A DNA stretch of 64,000 nt from Pholis gunnellus (GCA_910591455.2 OU342814.1:20373268-20437267); one strand, 5' to 3'. Positions 1 through 27,445 are shown, counted from the stretch's first letter. Numbers and translations: made by a program. Notes: generated by a model not told the origin, from the letters alone.

Positions 1-225
1 AATGAAATTAACAAATGAATGTCAGAGGAAAGGAAGACATTTTCATCTGATGTCTCTAATTGTAGAATCAAGCAAATTGTATGTATATAATGTTGGTTAT
101 TAAGGTGAACAGCAAACGTGCTGTGCTGCATAACCTAAGTTTTAGTTCCTTGGATCAGTTTTTACCAATATGGGTTTAAAATTTGTGTTAAGTTCAGCCA
201 GGCTTTTTGAAATAATTGGATGTAA

Positions 226-943
<718 letters not shown>

Positions 944-963
944 ACTAACTGACTGGTGTTAAC

Positions 964-973
964 AATAAAATAA
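964..973 (+). terminator. rps27a polyadenylation signal
   Basis: Two overlapping AATAAA-type hexamers lie 21 bases after the rps27a stop codon, as expected for the very short 3' UTR of this ribosomal protein gene. Confidence 0.8.
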
Positions 974-2726
974 AGACGCAAATGTTTTGACACAACGCAG
1001 ACTGTTTTCTCTGAAGCTTTTCCATCCCATCGTCTTTACGATAAATATATTGACCTATACATTTCTAACCTGGTAGCTAGAATCTATGGATAGTGAAGTG
1101 ATTATTACTATGATGGGATTCCCAGAAATACTATTAACTTAAGGTATCAATTTAGACAAATTATGTAACTATTTTGTAGAATGTCAAGACTTAGATTAGA
1201 AATTTTTCTGGTTCATTTCCAAAGAAGCTGTGCAGCCTGTTTTTCAGAGACTAAACTGAATATTTTGGTGTCTGACTTCAGGAAGTTAGGTTTTTTTTGC
1301 CTTAGAAAACATCAAATTTGGTTTAATCTGTAAAGAGATTATACAGAGGACTTAATGTTCAAGATGAAGTTTAAAAATCCTATTCATACATTTCTACACT
1401 TAACCTCATTTACCCGTTTGCACTGATGCTGCATCAGGAGACCGAATTTAACCCGCTAAGTTTGGTGGACCTGCTCACCTCAGTTATACAGTTAGTCTGG
1501 AGTTTAAACATGACAGTTGAGTCCTGATCATGGCAGTTAGACAATCTTGGGTGCAGGGAAATTAAATTGACATTCCTCAGTTATTGCTGATTATAGGAAA
1601 ATTACTCCGTAAATTTGTGTCCTTTTGAGTTTAAAATCATGTAAACTGTCCTTTCAGACTTTCCACCTGGTTGTAAGTTGCAGTGTCCGTCCAGCAGGTG
1701 GAGCTGTTCAGTGTTCTGGAAAAGAAACCTGCAGAACAAAAGTTAAAACAAAATGTTCCACATTCATCATGTGACAAAAAAAAGCATTAAATGAGAATTA
1801 TCAATTTGAATCAAAAATTTGTACTTCCATGTAAAAATATTAAATGTGGGTCAAAATACTTTATGGGGACATTTTGATATATAACGTAAGACATCAAGGT
1901 TTCATGTCGGGCGCTGAGGTAAATATGGTTTTAACTTTGTTTCAGGTGCGGAAGAAATAACTGACGTCCATTTCTCGTCTTTGTAACTTTTCTGCTCCAG
2001 ATAAGGAAACTAAGAAATGAGCAATCAAAAATATAATTCATCCATTTTGATTTAGCAAATCACAGCTTTGATTTTCTGTTAGTCTTCACTAATTGACATT
2101 TTAAAATCATGTTTAAGTCACATCTTAACTTTGACTTTCTAGTAAATTTCTCTTCCTGCCATCTTTTAAAAAATCAAAACAAAGCTAGGACAAAACGACT
2201 TAAAATATACATTTTGGGAAATTGTTCATCAAAATTACACTTTGCAAGTAAAGATTAGTCAAAGTTTGACCATCTGGTTATTTTCAGTTTCTTTACAAAT
2301 TCAGATTTTCAATCATAAAGATAGTCTGTTAATTATATGTCACAACATTTTTATGTAAACGAGTTTCCATGAGTCAAAAAACAAACCACAGGTGAAAGAG
2401 GAGTTTGTGTACTAAAATAAGGTTATTTACTTAAAAATCGTTACATTGGACAGACTGTATACAGAGTTTTTCATTTCCTTGGTAAACTCATAAGGCACCG
2501 AACCAGATGCTGTACAAAACAACAACAACATTACAGATTTACATATTAGAGATTATTCCTATACGTTGTCCTGCATATTTATTACAGAGAAAAACACTAA
2601 AGTCGCTGCTCTCAACTGTATGAACTGTATGATCGGTTAGCTTCATTCACACACGTACACACACACACACACACACACGTGCACACCGAGCCATCACGTG
2701 CACGTCATCCGACCGCTGAGGAGAAT

Positions 2727-3275
2727 AAAGGAACAGTTCAACATTTCAGGTGAATCTGTGTCCAGTACAGCGATAGGCCCAGGGTGTGTTTAGCCTAGCT
2801 TAGCACAAATATTGTAAGCATGGGGGAAGCTGCTAGCCTAGCTCAAATGCTAACTGCTACTAAAATGTTTAATTTTACATATTTGTTTCTAAACCCATTA
2901 AAAAGACAGATTAAACGCATCAATCTAAAACTATTTAGAGCTTTTTATGGTGCTAACAGTTTCCCCCCGCTTCCAGTCTTTGTGCTAAGCTAGGCTAAAC
3001 ACATTCTGGACTAGTTTCCCAAATATTATTAATGAGAAAGTCCCAAACTGCAACTGAAGTAATGCTTTTAATGCAGCAGAATGAAGAATTATTGAAATAA
3101 ATCTGAAGAGTGAAACCTGAGTGGGACGAGCCAAAGTTATTTAACAACAATTTTAAGAGAAACCGGTTTTGTTGTATTTTCAAATGTTTTGAAATTTTAA
3201 CGTCGGAGACTTCAGTTGTAGACTTCATCTTTCTATTACTTAGGAGTAAAGTATGCCTGAAATGTTAAAAACAGC
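2727..3275. mobile_element. Degenerate foldback element (MITE-like)
   Basis: Inverted segments pair across this stretch. The text around 2781-2808 (GTGTTTAGCCTAGCTTAGCAC) recurs inverted around 2980-3007, and an outer pair built on AACATTTCAGG occurs near 2740 and, inverted, near 3254. I recognise the core wording from a common non-autonomous teleost repeat. Ends and target duplication are not clear. Confidence 0.45.
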
Positions 3276-3613
3276 AAATTAAGGGATGTGGGCGTTAATC
3301 CAGAGGTTTTAGCGAGTCAGAACGAGCTAAAGACGTATTTACTTTGATATTTTTACATATTTCTGCAGTTCTTGTTCTGGTGGACCACCATGGGACATTA
3401 TTTCAGAAAAAATATGTCTGGTAGTAAACGGTTAGAGACCGAAATCTTTGATCATGTTTGAATTGTGCCATGAGTTACACACGTTTGTCCATTTAAGGGA
3501 CCTCTCTATTGTCCCTCTGGTCCTTTAGGCTCCACCCACTGAGGTTCAACTCAACCAATCAGGTTTCTTTGTGACACCGGAGCAGCTCAACCTCTTCATA
3601 ACTGATCAAACCT

Positions 3614-3696
3614 TCAGACAGACAGCTGGACAGACAGACGGACAAGACAGACAGACAAGATGAAGACAGACAGACAGACAGACGGACAGACAGGAC
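3614..3696. repeat. GACA/GACG tetranucleotide tract
   Basis: Imperfect runs of GACA with scattered GACG and AAGA interruptions, in the presumed bmpr1a 3' UTR. Confidence 0.8.
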
Positions 3697-4358
3697 GGTA
3701 GACGTCTCTGTGGCGACTCATCGTCTCCTGGAGTCGGTTGGACGTCAACACCACTGCAGCACAGTGTTTTGTTGTGTTTTAAATCCTCTCTTGAGGAGGC
3801 ACGGCATCTAATGACATTTATTTACACGTTAAAATTCACATGTTATAATAGTACCTTTTTCTTTATAATTAACTCTACTTTTTAGAGTGTAGATATATTT
3901 CAATATGGCAGGAGAACTCAGTCCTGAAGAGAAAGTAACAACAAAAAATTGGCATTTTTTTTAGCGTTTTGAAACAGGCAGAAGTGGAGGAAGGTGACGA
4001 GGGTCCTTTAAAAAAAAACAAATCTGTGTTCATTCACAAGGAGCATCGAGAGCTCTCCTTCTCTTCCCTCCGTCAAAATTATCTTTATCGCCTCGTTTGG
4101 CTTTCACAGAAAGCGTCAAACCCGGCAGAGAGAGGAGGAGGAGGAGGAGGAAGGACTCCATGTTTGTTTCCAGACAGACTGAAGATGGAGGAAGGAGGAG
4201 ACGCACAGTTCAGCCCTGAAATGGGTCCATTATCATCTCCCAACTTCTCCTCCTCTTCCTCCTCCTGATGAAGAGGGGCTGCACTGAGCCTGAGCAGGTT
4301 GAGTGTGTTCAGGGTTCAGGTGGGACGAAGAGGAGGAGGAGGAAGAGGAGGGGGGCGG

Positions 4359-18053
<13,695 letters not shown>

Positions 18054-18064
18054 CCTGCAGCAGA

Positions 18065-18105
18065 GACCGGACTGAGACCGGACTGAGACCGGACCGGAAC
18101 TGGGC
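18065..18105. repeat. Short tandem ACCGGACTGAG repeat in bmpr1a 5' leader
   Basis: The 11-mer ACCGGACTGAG occurs about three times directly before the bmpr1a start codon (minus strand), then degenerates. It may lie in 5' UTR or in the intron; a CAG acceptor sits one base before the ATG. Confidence 0.7.
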
Positions 18106-18214
18106 CCAGACCGGGCCGGGCTCTGTGATCAGGAGCTTTTTCTGGTCCTCTGATACTCAAATAGTCTTGATAAAAGTCTTTAATAATCCACAGCAGGAGT
18201 CAAGGGAGGTGGGA

Positions 18215-18228
18215 GGGGGGGGGGGGGG
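18215..18228. repeat. Poly-G tract (14 G)
   Basis: Uninterrupted G run following GGGA. Confidence 0.9.
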
Positions 18229-18628
18229 CCCAGAAGAGGCCTCAGAGAGGATGAGGATCCGCAGGAAAACGAGCAGGAGCGATGCAAAAAGGGGGGAGAC
18301 GACGGGAGGATGATATCACAATATCAGGTCTTCTTCTGTCTCACTGGCTCTTTGGGTCCAAAACCCTGAAGAAGGAGAAGATACACAATTAGGTTGATTT
18401 AAACATCAGCTGATAAAGTCTGAGTACTGAGTACGACTTGGTTTTTAAACTTTTAACAGGTGGTTTGGTTGGGCTCCTGTTCTCTCCCTCTCTACCCCCC
18501 CCCCCTCAGTGTGCCGTGACCCGGTGACCCCAGCCGGCCCGGCACTGGCCTCCGACGGTCCAACTAACTACCAAATCATTTGTCCAGGGATGTTCTGCAA
18601 ATTACAGGCGCTGGCCCTGCGCAGCGCT

Positions 18629-18636
18629 TATAAAAG
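18629..18636 (+). promoter_or_regulatory. TATAAAAG box
   Basis: A perfect TATAAAAG in a GC-rich context (CGCAGCGCT before it) inside a high-complexity patch at 18530-18660. No transcript is known to start here; it may be chance. Confidence 0.25.
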
Positions 18637-18826
18637 GCATGTCGCAATTAGTGGGTGCCGAAAGGGATGGTGTGTGTGTGTGTTTGTGTGTGTGTTTGTG
18701 TGTGTGAGTGAGAGAGAGTGAATTAGTGGAGATGCGTGGCCAGTGTCCGTCACTTTTCATTTGCCCGGGGGGACAAAGAGGCCCGACCTGCGACCCACTT
18801 TTCACACATCTCTGGCTGAGGAGATC

Positions 18827-18938
<112 letters not shown>

Positions 18939-19039
18939 TGGGTTAGCGTAGTGGGATGTGAGACAGGAAAAGTGTGTGTGTGGAATGAGAGGCAAGATAG
19001 GGAAACGAGTGGATGTATGTGTGGGCTTGTGTGGCCATC

Positions 19040-19105
19040 TTTGTGAGGACCACTTTCAGCTTTAAACCATCGTAGTGAGGACATTTCTGCATTGTGAGGA
19101 CAGTC
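19040..19105 (+). repeat. GTGAGGACA-type teleost repeat fragment
   Basis: Three spaced copies of (T/A)GTGAGGAC with CATTTCTGCATTGTGAGGAC, wording typical of a dispersed teleost repeat. Confidence 0.4.
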
Positions 19106-19689
19106 TGAATCAAGGCATAACATGGTGTCTCCAGCCACCTCTTTTCACCAGCAAACAGTCTGATAACATGACATTGCTCTACAGTAAAAAGCTATATTTA
19201 ATAAAGACATCAAACTCTCAGGACCCACGTTTTTATGTAATAAAAGAGGGTTTTATGATCCTGGAAGGCAAAACACTTCTTTTTGCAGATCTGGAGAGTG
19301 ATACATTTATTTGGACTTTCCAGTTCCATCTCCCTGTGGCACTTTTAATCTTTCAGTCATGTTGGGAGCGACTCCAACCAGACCTTATGACATTTTCAAA
19401 CCCACGAGTACAGATAAGTAATGTGCATGAGAGAAAAAGAGGATTTTTGGTGTGTGTGTGTGTGTGTGCGCGCAGGGCAGTAACTGAAGGAGTGTGTATT
19501 GTGATACTGTATGCAACAGTGAATGAGTTTTTATGTGTGTCGGCGTCACTGTGTCGATAACAGGAAAGTGGAAGAATCTGCACCTCGCTGCCACAACAAA
19601 ACCTTTAGTTTATGTGTGGCTCTTTGCTCCATTTAGAGAGCAGACAACAACAAGAGCGGCAGTACCAGCAGGAGGAAGAGGATGGTGAG

Positions 19690-19692
<3 letters not shown>

Positions 19693-19775
<83 letters not shown>
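19693..19775. repeat. (CA)n microsatellite, about 83 bp
   Basis: Uninterrupted AC run. Confidence 0.97.
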
Positions 19776-19777
<2 letters not shown>

Positions 19778-20674
19778 GACATACATTCAGATATCCAGAG
19801 AGAGGGAGGGCAAGACAAGGCAGGTTCGGGAAGACAGGAAGCTGCCTCCACGCCATGCAACCCCCTCCTCTGTTCTCCACACCCACCCTTTCCCAAATCA
19901 GCCAACACACACACTTCCCTTTGAAAACACAAGGTAGAGTGATTGCATACACTGCACACAGTACACAGTCACACACACACACACATATGGAGGCTGAGAT
20001 ACAACAAATGATTACATCTGTCAAAATGAAATGTACATTTACGAGAGGAAATACAGGAGTCTACAAACTCTAAACCCTCAAGGTGTCAGGAAACTTTCAC
20101 TCATCTTCCTCTTCCTCCTCCTCCTGCTCGTGTTCAAACTTGTCTCTAATCCTTCGTCTGTTTCTCGGTCAAACAACAAACTCCTTCCCTCAGCAGCAGA
20201 AGCTGACAGAGAGCGATGCAGAGATTTACTAAATAAATGCCGATGCCAGTGTCCCGTTTCTGCCGACTCATGTTCTCCAGAAATCGATTATTAAATGCAC
20301 GACGTTAAGATGTTGACGTGCTGATTTACTGCTATCATGATGAGTGCTGAGGTTACCTTATTATATTTCTATATTTCTCAAGTACTGTATTTATATATAA
20401 AGGTTTGAGTCAAATTAAGGTCCTTGTGGATGTACAAATAACTGAAGGAGCTCCATACTAATACAATGTTTGCTATAAACCTGGTCTGTCCCGTCCCCGG
20501 TCTGTCCCGTCTCCCTCCTCCTCCTCCAACAGGAGGTTAATGTAGCGTAGCTGCTCTGGCTACCTGGACGTGACATCAGAGTCTTGGAGGATGGGAATGA
20601 AAGGAGTCATTGTTAGCGGTCCCACCTGTACAGAATAAAACACCCGTATAGGGAACCACTGAGCCGTAGCCTGT

Positions 20675-20690
20675 CCCCCCCCCCCCCCCC
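20675..20690. repeat. Poly-C tract (16 C)
   Basis: Uninterrupted C run. Confidence 0.9.
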
Positions 20691-20944
20691 TCGGGGGAAG
20701 GAATTTGAGGTCACACTGCTCTGGGGATGCTGGGAAATCTGCAGGGACAGAAACCCAAGCAGAGGGTTAAGAGTCGTAGAAGAAAGAGAGCTCTTTAAAA
20801 GCTTCTGGGTATAATAACTTTTCATTTGGCTGGAGACGTAGCTGGCAATAAAAACTATTATGTAAAGTGATATTACACTGCCATGAGCGGTGGCTACTGC
20901 AGCAGACTGTATGAATACACAGTTATACTGTGAGTACTTCTATT

Positions 20945-21235
20945 ACTACTAGGGTCAGTACAATGATTAGTCAATTGACAGAATTTAGTATGTTGATAAT
21001 TGATTAATCAGTCATTTAACAAGCAAAAAGCTGGTTCCAGTTTCTCAAACTTGAGTATTTGATACTTTTCTTTGCTGTATATAATTTTTAATTCAATATA
21101 TTTCGGTTCGAGGACAAAATAAGACATATAACATGATGCCTTAGTAATGGTTGCTTTGACACAATACTAACTTTTGGAAAGTCTGTGCGTTTATCGGGAC
21201 AAAGGTTTTACGATATCAAAATGTTGGACAGCGTG
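20945..21235 (-). repeat. Inverted copy of the CGATTA-rich teleost repeat
   Basis: Begins with GATTAGTCAATTGACAG and GATAATTGATTAATCAG; then AAAGCTGGTTCCAGTTTCTC and TTTTCTTTGCTGTATATAA, which are the reverse complements of phrases at 5815-5990 and 33555-33780. Confidence 0.5.
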
Positions 21236-21386
21236 TTTTGTAAAGCGCTGCAGCTCTGAAGCAGTTCCAGCTCCTCACGTTCACACGTGATTTATTAACT
21301 TGACCTCATGGAGCCGTTAAAATACTGGAAAATGACACGAGACCTTTGGTAGAGCGGTATTAATAATCCATCTCTCGTACCGCCCA

Positions 21387-21404
21387 CCCCCCCCCCCCCC
21401 CCCC
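21387..21404. repeat. Poly-C tract (18 C)
   Basis: Uninterrupted C run next to a high-complexity patch. Confidence 0.9.
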
Positions 21405-22089
21405 ACACCACCTCCTTGTCCCTCCTGGACTGAGGCGCGAGGGCCCAGACATCAATAATCAAGCCGTAATGCGTCTCCACTTCCTGCTCCGGGAGAATGG
21501 CGGCAGACTAAATAAACGACACCAGAGGCCTGATTGGAGGACCGGCGGAGACCGACAGCTCCTGAGCTCTACAAATAAATGCAGTAATGAGGGAGATCGG
21601 GATCGCTGAGGTGGAGATTATTGACGGGACAGCTGGGATGGAGCAGAGCGGGGTGACGGGACGGACTGAGACGTGTTTGTTTTTATGCATTAGTTTCATC
21701 CTTAGCTTCTTATCAGACCAATTAATATGATTTCTATCTATTTATTTATTAATTAGTCTATAAAATGTTAGAAAATAGTGAAAGGTTGATGTCAAAGTCA
21801 CATTTCTAAATGAAATAGTTTTAATAAAAGGAGCATTACGCAGCTACGTCTTTGTTTTTACACATTAGTAAGGCTAACAAATAGAATAACTTTATAATGT
21901 TGGTCTGTTCGTATAGCAGGATGTTTTTTTTCTACGTCATTAAGTTTCTCCTCGTCTGCTGTGACAACAAAACAACGGAAGATCAACTCAATGGAGAAGA
22001 AGTACGGTGGCCTGGATGTGCAAAACTAGACATCAAGTTTTTATTCTTCCCTTTTACTGACATATTTTGTGTTTATTACCTTACATTCC

Positions 22090-22345
22090 AGTATCTTATT
22101 TACCCTTTTTCTCTCTTTTTGTTGACTCTTTCCCCTCTTCCTTTCTGTCTCTTGCATCCTCCCTTCCTCTTTCACTTCTTTCCTTCCCTCATCTTCCCTC
22201 TTTCTTCCCCCATTCTCCATTTCCATTTGTTGCTTTCCCTTTCCCGTTTCCCTCCCCCTCTTCTCTTCCTGCTGCTGCTTCTCATTTCTCCTCTCCTCTC
22301 TCTCCCTTTCCTCTCCCTCTCTCCCTCCATCTTGGCCCCGTTCCC
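22090..22345. repeat. Polypyrimidine (CT-rich) tract, about 250 bp
   Basis: Almost only C and T on the + strand, without a fixed period. It generates long low-complexity open frames on both strands that are not genes. Confidence 0.85.
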
Positions 22346-23349
22346 CGTCCCCTCCGGGGCCCCCTCCTTGCAGGCGGGCCTCTGGGTGCTGCAGCAGCAG
22401 CCTCCCTGTTGCCCGACATGCCTTTCGGGGCCTGGGAGACTGCAGGCCAGACTTTCTGGCTCCACCGCCATTGTTTGCTTGGCTGCTCTGCGCCTCATCC
22501 CCGGCGATGGATTAGCATAAGAATACCCAGAGCCACCCAGAGCCTCTTCCTCCCTGCATCTTCATCTTCATCATCATCATCATCACCATCCTTTAGTAAA
22601 TCCCACAAATTAACCTAGGATACTCTTCCACCACCACGGAGTTTATTAATGACACGGTGTTTGCTTCTCGGGCTTTTGGGCAGTGTCTTGCTTCATCTAT
22701 TAGATTACAGGTAACTTTAAATCGACCTACAGTATATAATGCAGATTATCTTCATTTTAAAGCTAAATGTATAGACAAAGGATACTAAACATGATTAGGT
22801 AATAAACGGTCACTAAACAGAACATTAATCTATAATCTGTCAATACAACAGCAGAGTATATTTAACATATATTCACAGTGGTTGCATATTTAATTCAATG
22901 TAGGCTTTGCCAAGAGGTTGTTTTAAACCTGAGCGACAGATTTCCTTCTAACAGAGTGTTTAACTTTAATTCAAACTATATATTTGAAGTGAAGTTGTGG
23001 CTTTGTATATGATTTTGAAGTGGACGTTTACTAGATACGCCGCCGTTAGCCTCCTAAAACAGCGAGTAGCACCACACAGGTTTTGGCTTTTAGTCTTCGT
23101 CTCAGAGGGAATTGAACCCGTCAGTGTTTTGGTCTCGTTCGTCTCAGAAACACAGATGAATTCGAGGAGGGAGAGTGCGCCGCTCAGAGAGTGGGCAGCA
23201 GTGAAGCCTAACTTCATTATCTGCTGAGCAGCTTCAGCTAGAAACTGGAAACATTTGCTTCATCACATTCCTCCCTCTTCATTTATCATGTTACAGCAAC
23301 ACAAATTACCCAGCATCCTCGGGGGCAATACAGGTTTATGGTCCATTTG

Positions 23350-23550
23350 AAGGAGAGCTGGGCGATATATCGATTTTATCAATTGATTTGAATGCACGGC
23401 TTTAGGACGACATTTGTAAAATGAAAAGGGATCTTTGCTTTAACTCTGGCATTAAGGGTAATGAACTGCTGCCGCTTCCATTAAGGGTCCAGCAGTTCAT
23501 AGTAAACATGCTCGATCTCTTCAGACTCAGATATCATATCGAGATGGGAG
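23350..23550. repeat. Possible dispersed repeat with GGGCGATATATCGAT start
   Basis: GCTGGGCGATATATCGA is a frequent start of teleost non-autonomous repeats, and GATATCATATCGAGATG lies near the other side. The interior holds an 11-bp perfect stem (23461-23471 with 23490-23500). Borders are uncertain. Confidence 0.35.
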
Positions 23551-25057
23551 CGTGTGCCAATGAGGGCAGTCACCAATTATTCTAAGATTGAATATATATT
23601 TAAAAAGGTAAAAAGACAAAGATAACTTATATTTGAATAAGAAAATATTAGATTGTGGGGGGGAAAAGCAGCAGCATCTGTCTGCCTCACGTCAATTAAA
23701 AATTAAATTAAACGTTAGGTCAAACTGAACAATTGTACAACAACCGTAAAGATTGCAGCAAACAGGAAGCAGGAAGCATTAAACCACGAACCAATCAAAC
23801 GTAACCACTCAAGTGAGCTGTACTTGTTATCTTCCAGCATTTTTTATAAATAGAAAACACGAGTTTAATATTGTCATATTTACTGGAAATTACAAACAAT
23901 ATAGAAAACAACAAATAGGAAACTTTCAGGCAATCTCTCTCCAGTCAGCTGGCACCTTATTTAGGTTTTTGTAGTGAAATCAGGAGGTATCGGATAGATC
24001 CTATAGTGAGCGTCAGGAATAGGGCTGGGGCGATTCGGCGACACAATTGAGAGAGACAGACATTGAGCTTGGCCACACAGTCATTAAGTAATAAACCATC
24101 ACAACACGGTTCCCTAAAGGTGATTTTAATCACTCTAATCGCCATAGAAAACAGGTCAATCCATCACCGGCACAGCGTCGCCTTTGTCCCGCCACAGAAG
24201 AGTCATAAAGCAAACATACTCGACATCATAAAAACCAACGTTATGTTCATAAATCACACTGATGAGTGCGCGGACACCAGAGGACGGGGAGGTTCCCAAC
24301 ACAACACAGTCTCCCCCAGTTAAACCAGTTAGCTCACATGAGACACAACCGAGCTCCTAATAGCATCGGTAGAATAGTTTCAAGGGAGGTAAACAGAAAA
24401 AAGATGTATTTTTTAAACAAAAACGCACACATGTCAACACACGTCAATCCCCCGAAAATGCCAAATTTCCCCTCTAGTGCATCATTGTCTCTTTTGCATC
24501 ACTTTCAATCAAATATTATACAAACAAAAAAGATATTCCAAACTTTTATTCAACCACAGACCTTAATTTAAGGCATCCAACCAAAAATACAATCAAAGAA
24601 CCAATCGGCACAAAGTGTAACTCATTAGCGTGTTTTTGGACTCATTACCGTGCATCACTTTAACAACACGACTACGTCAACGAGCGATTAAGCAACACAG
24701 GTAATGTAAAACACACCTCAACAGCACACACACTGAAGGAAGTCACAGCGCTGATAGCGTCCTCACTGTGGACCGAGTGTGACCTCTCTCTCAGAGACAG
24801 GAAGTTTACTGTTAAGCCCCGCCCTCCTCACCCTCATGTGCCTGTCAATCATTTTTTTTTCTGTCTGAGGTCAGCAGCATTCGGAGCCAATCAGGCTCCG
24901 ATGTTGAGAACTTCTTTTCTGGTGTGCCACACTGGTTTGATCCCAGTATGAAGGAAACTGGACAGATGACTGGAACTCAGACAGCTTTCCCCAGAGACAC
25001 AAAAAAAACTAACATAAAACTAAAATATAACTGTAATTGTAGCAGACAGAATATTGG

Positions 25058-25058
<1 letters not shown>

Positions 25059-25118
<60 letters not shown>
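25059..25118. repeat. (TG)n microsatellite, about 60 bp
   Basis: Uninterrupted TG run. Confidence 0.97.
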
Positions 25119-25120
<2 letters not shown>

Positions 25121-25425
25121 AGTAAGTTTTGTTTAAAGAAGCAGCTAAAAAATTAAATTCAAAACGAGGACAGAATAATATGTATACCGAAATAGAAAGT
25201 TAGGGGTGAACACAAATGGCAAAGTCTACAAAGACACACAAAAACAGGAATCAAATAAAGTACAAAGCAGAAATACATCAAGTGAAAGATAAACAGGATC
25301 AGAAATCAGTTTACTTTCTGGGGTTCAACCTCCAAATGTCCATGAAAAGCAGTCGAGGAGTTGGACAGAAATGGAGTGACGAGTTCAGAAAGAATGAAGT
25401 CTAATGTGAGACCAGAAGAAGAAGG

Positions 25426-25545
<120 letters not shown>

Positions 25546-26119
25546 CACAAACTCAGTATCGTCTTATAGATCCCTAAAATCACAATTGTTTAAATTATGT
25601 TATCTTTTCAGGATTTACTCTTATTATTTGTTCTTTTTCACAAGGCACTTTGTGACTTTGTTTTGAAAGGCGTTAAATGAAGTTACTTACAGTGTAAACT
25701 GTTTATAATGAAAACGTAGCATTGGATCAAACAGCTTGACACAGACTCAAATGCTCTTTAAATCATTTGTATTGTGTAGTTTGTTTTACACATCACTCCC
25801 TCGATAATTGGCGTAATCTTTGTGTTTTCCGGCTACTTGAGGCTGTTGCTGCGTGCACATTGAAAATCAAAGCAAGTTAAATGTCTGATGATTCTGGCTT
25901 TAGTCAGAAGACACATTCAGGACGCATTCACCTCAGATACTGCTCATTTCAAAATCTTAAAACGTAAGCGTGAAGCTGTGACTGTAAGCTCACCACAGTG
26001 ACTCAGTCTGAGGAGTGTCTCAAGGAATTTATGAGCCCGACTGCAGATTTTCTGATAACCAGCAGAATCAAAATACTGCAGGCCACTGGGGAGGCAGTCA
26101 AGATACACGAACCTCACAC

Positions 26120-26480
26120 ACAGTATCACAATATACACTCGGTGGACACTTGATTGAGGGAACCTGTACAATACAACAGCTCTGCCACAACCATGGACTG
26201 TGTACAATAAGTCGTTTTGAAGCCTCTGGCTTTTTTGCAACCAGTGAACGGAAGAACGCATATTTGGGCTGCGGAGGAGTGACGTAGAGACCTGTCAATC
26301 ACAAGGCCTCCGCTTCATGGTCTATTTTACTCTCATTGAACATGTCGTGAAGAAGACTTGAAACTAGCAAGTTAGCCCATAAGCTCATTCGTTCACGATG
26401 TTTACTGAGGTAATAAATCAAGTGAGAAGTCGGGTTAAGTAAGTTTAAGACACTTCAGCGTTGGCTTAACTTTACTCTCT
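26120..26480. repeat. Mosaic of two teleost dispersed repeats
   Basis: TATACACTCGGTGGACACTT at the left is an old version of a common teleost repeat end. From about 26200, GAAGACTTGAAACTAGCAA, GTTTACTGAGGTAATAAATC and AAGTTTAAGACACTTCAGCG follow in the order of another very common teleost repeat. Class unassigned; based on my recognition, not on a search. Confidence 0.5.
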
Positions 26481-26923
26481 ATAATAAATATGTAAATGTA
26501 ATTATATTTGTATATTCAGGTGTTTTAAATGTTTTGTCCTCTCTCTTCACATACCTGAATATAATAGAGTCCAGTACAACATCACTACCTATGAGCTCAA
26601 TGCTAAAACATTTCATTTATATTATTTAAAGCTCCTTTATGACGGCTTCAACTAAACATCTAAAGAAAGTATAAGCATCATAAAAGTAGCATTTGCTAGT
26701 ATATTGATATTGTGATATATAATTACATTGCCAAGCAATTTTTGTTGCAGGATTTACTTTGAAATACAATCTGACTTTTTGTATTTTCTGTGGATTCAGC
26801 CTAAAATCATCCGTACCTAAAACCCGAACGACGTCTAACCTTCGTCACTATGCCAAGACCAAGTGTAAGCCGAGCCGGGCCGACCCGAGCCAGGCTGCAG
26901 TGTGTGGGTGAAACGTGCAGGGC

Positions 26924-26957
<34 letters not shown>
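26924..26957. repeat. (GT)n microsatellite, 34 bp
   Basis: Uninterrupted GT run. Confidence 0.95.
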
Positions 26958-26960
<3 letters not shown>

Positions 26961-27174
26961 AGGGACATATGGGAGTGATTTTGTGCTGCAGACTGGCCGG
27001 CTCTGTTTGAAGGTCTGACAGCGAGCTGAGATTCAGACGCTTGAGTCACCTCGTCCTGAAACAAAAAGGCAGCAATGCTGCCTTGTTTTAAACACACAGT
27101 CCTTCTAGAAAAGTCCTGATGAAAACAAACAACTTCCCAAGAAACTTTAAAAATGATTTAACAATATCCTTCCC

Positions 27175-27445
27175 AGGGCTCAACAGTAACGTTAGCCTGC
27201 TTGCCCGAATGAAGTAAACTGTGTGTCAGTCCGTAGCACGGTCCTGATTATCACAGAGCTAACAGCTACTGTAACGCCAACGGAGGATGAACTTTATGGT
27301 GCGTTTGATGTCCTAAACAGTAAGAATGAGTATTGGTGCGAAGGTATATTATAACTTATCATGATGTGTTCAAAGGAAATCTGAGTTTTTATGAGAAACT
27401 TGAATAAATACAGTTGTAGATGTTTTTGCAACAATATAAAATAGA
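27175..27445. repeat. Dispersed repeat, copy 1 of a pair in this window
   Basis: Shares ordered words with 32265-32550: GAGCTAACAGCTA, GAGTATT, TTATCATGATGTGTTCAAA, GAATAAATACAGTTGT and CAACAATATAAAA against GCAGCAATATAAAA. Divergence and indels show an old family, not a recent duplication. Confidence 0.55.

Larger units (their letters stand above)
974..4358. other. Convergent intergenic region and probable bmpr1a 3' UTR
   Basis: No coding exon is seen here. The right part should be the 3' UTR of bmpr1a on the - strand. Minus-strand AATAAA hexamers at 3817-3822 and 2578-2583 are candidate polyadenylation signals; I cannot choose between them. The rest is AT-rich unique sequence with a foldback element (2727-3275), a short CA run near 2655-2678 and a GACA tract. 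Confidence 0.5.

Noticed and set aside
21897..22618. Open frames of 183-207 codons rich in Leu, Ser, Pro and Phe
   Set aside because: Composition comes from the polypyrimidine tract; no family resemblance, and the opposite strand also has a long low-complexity frame.
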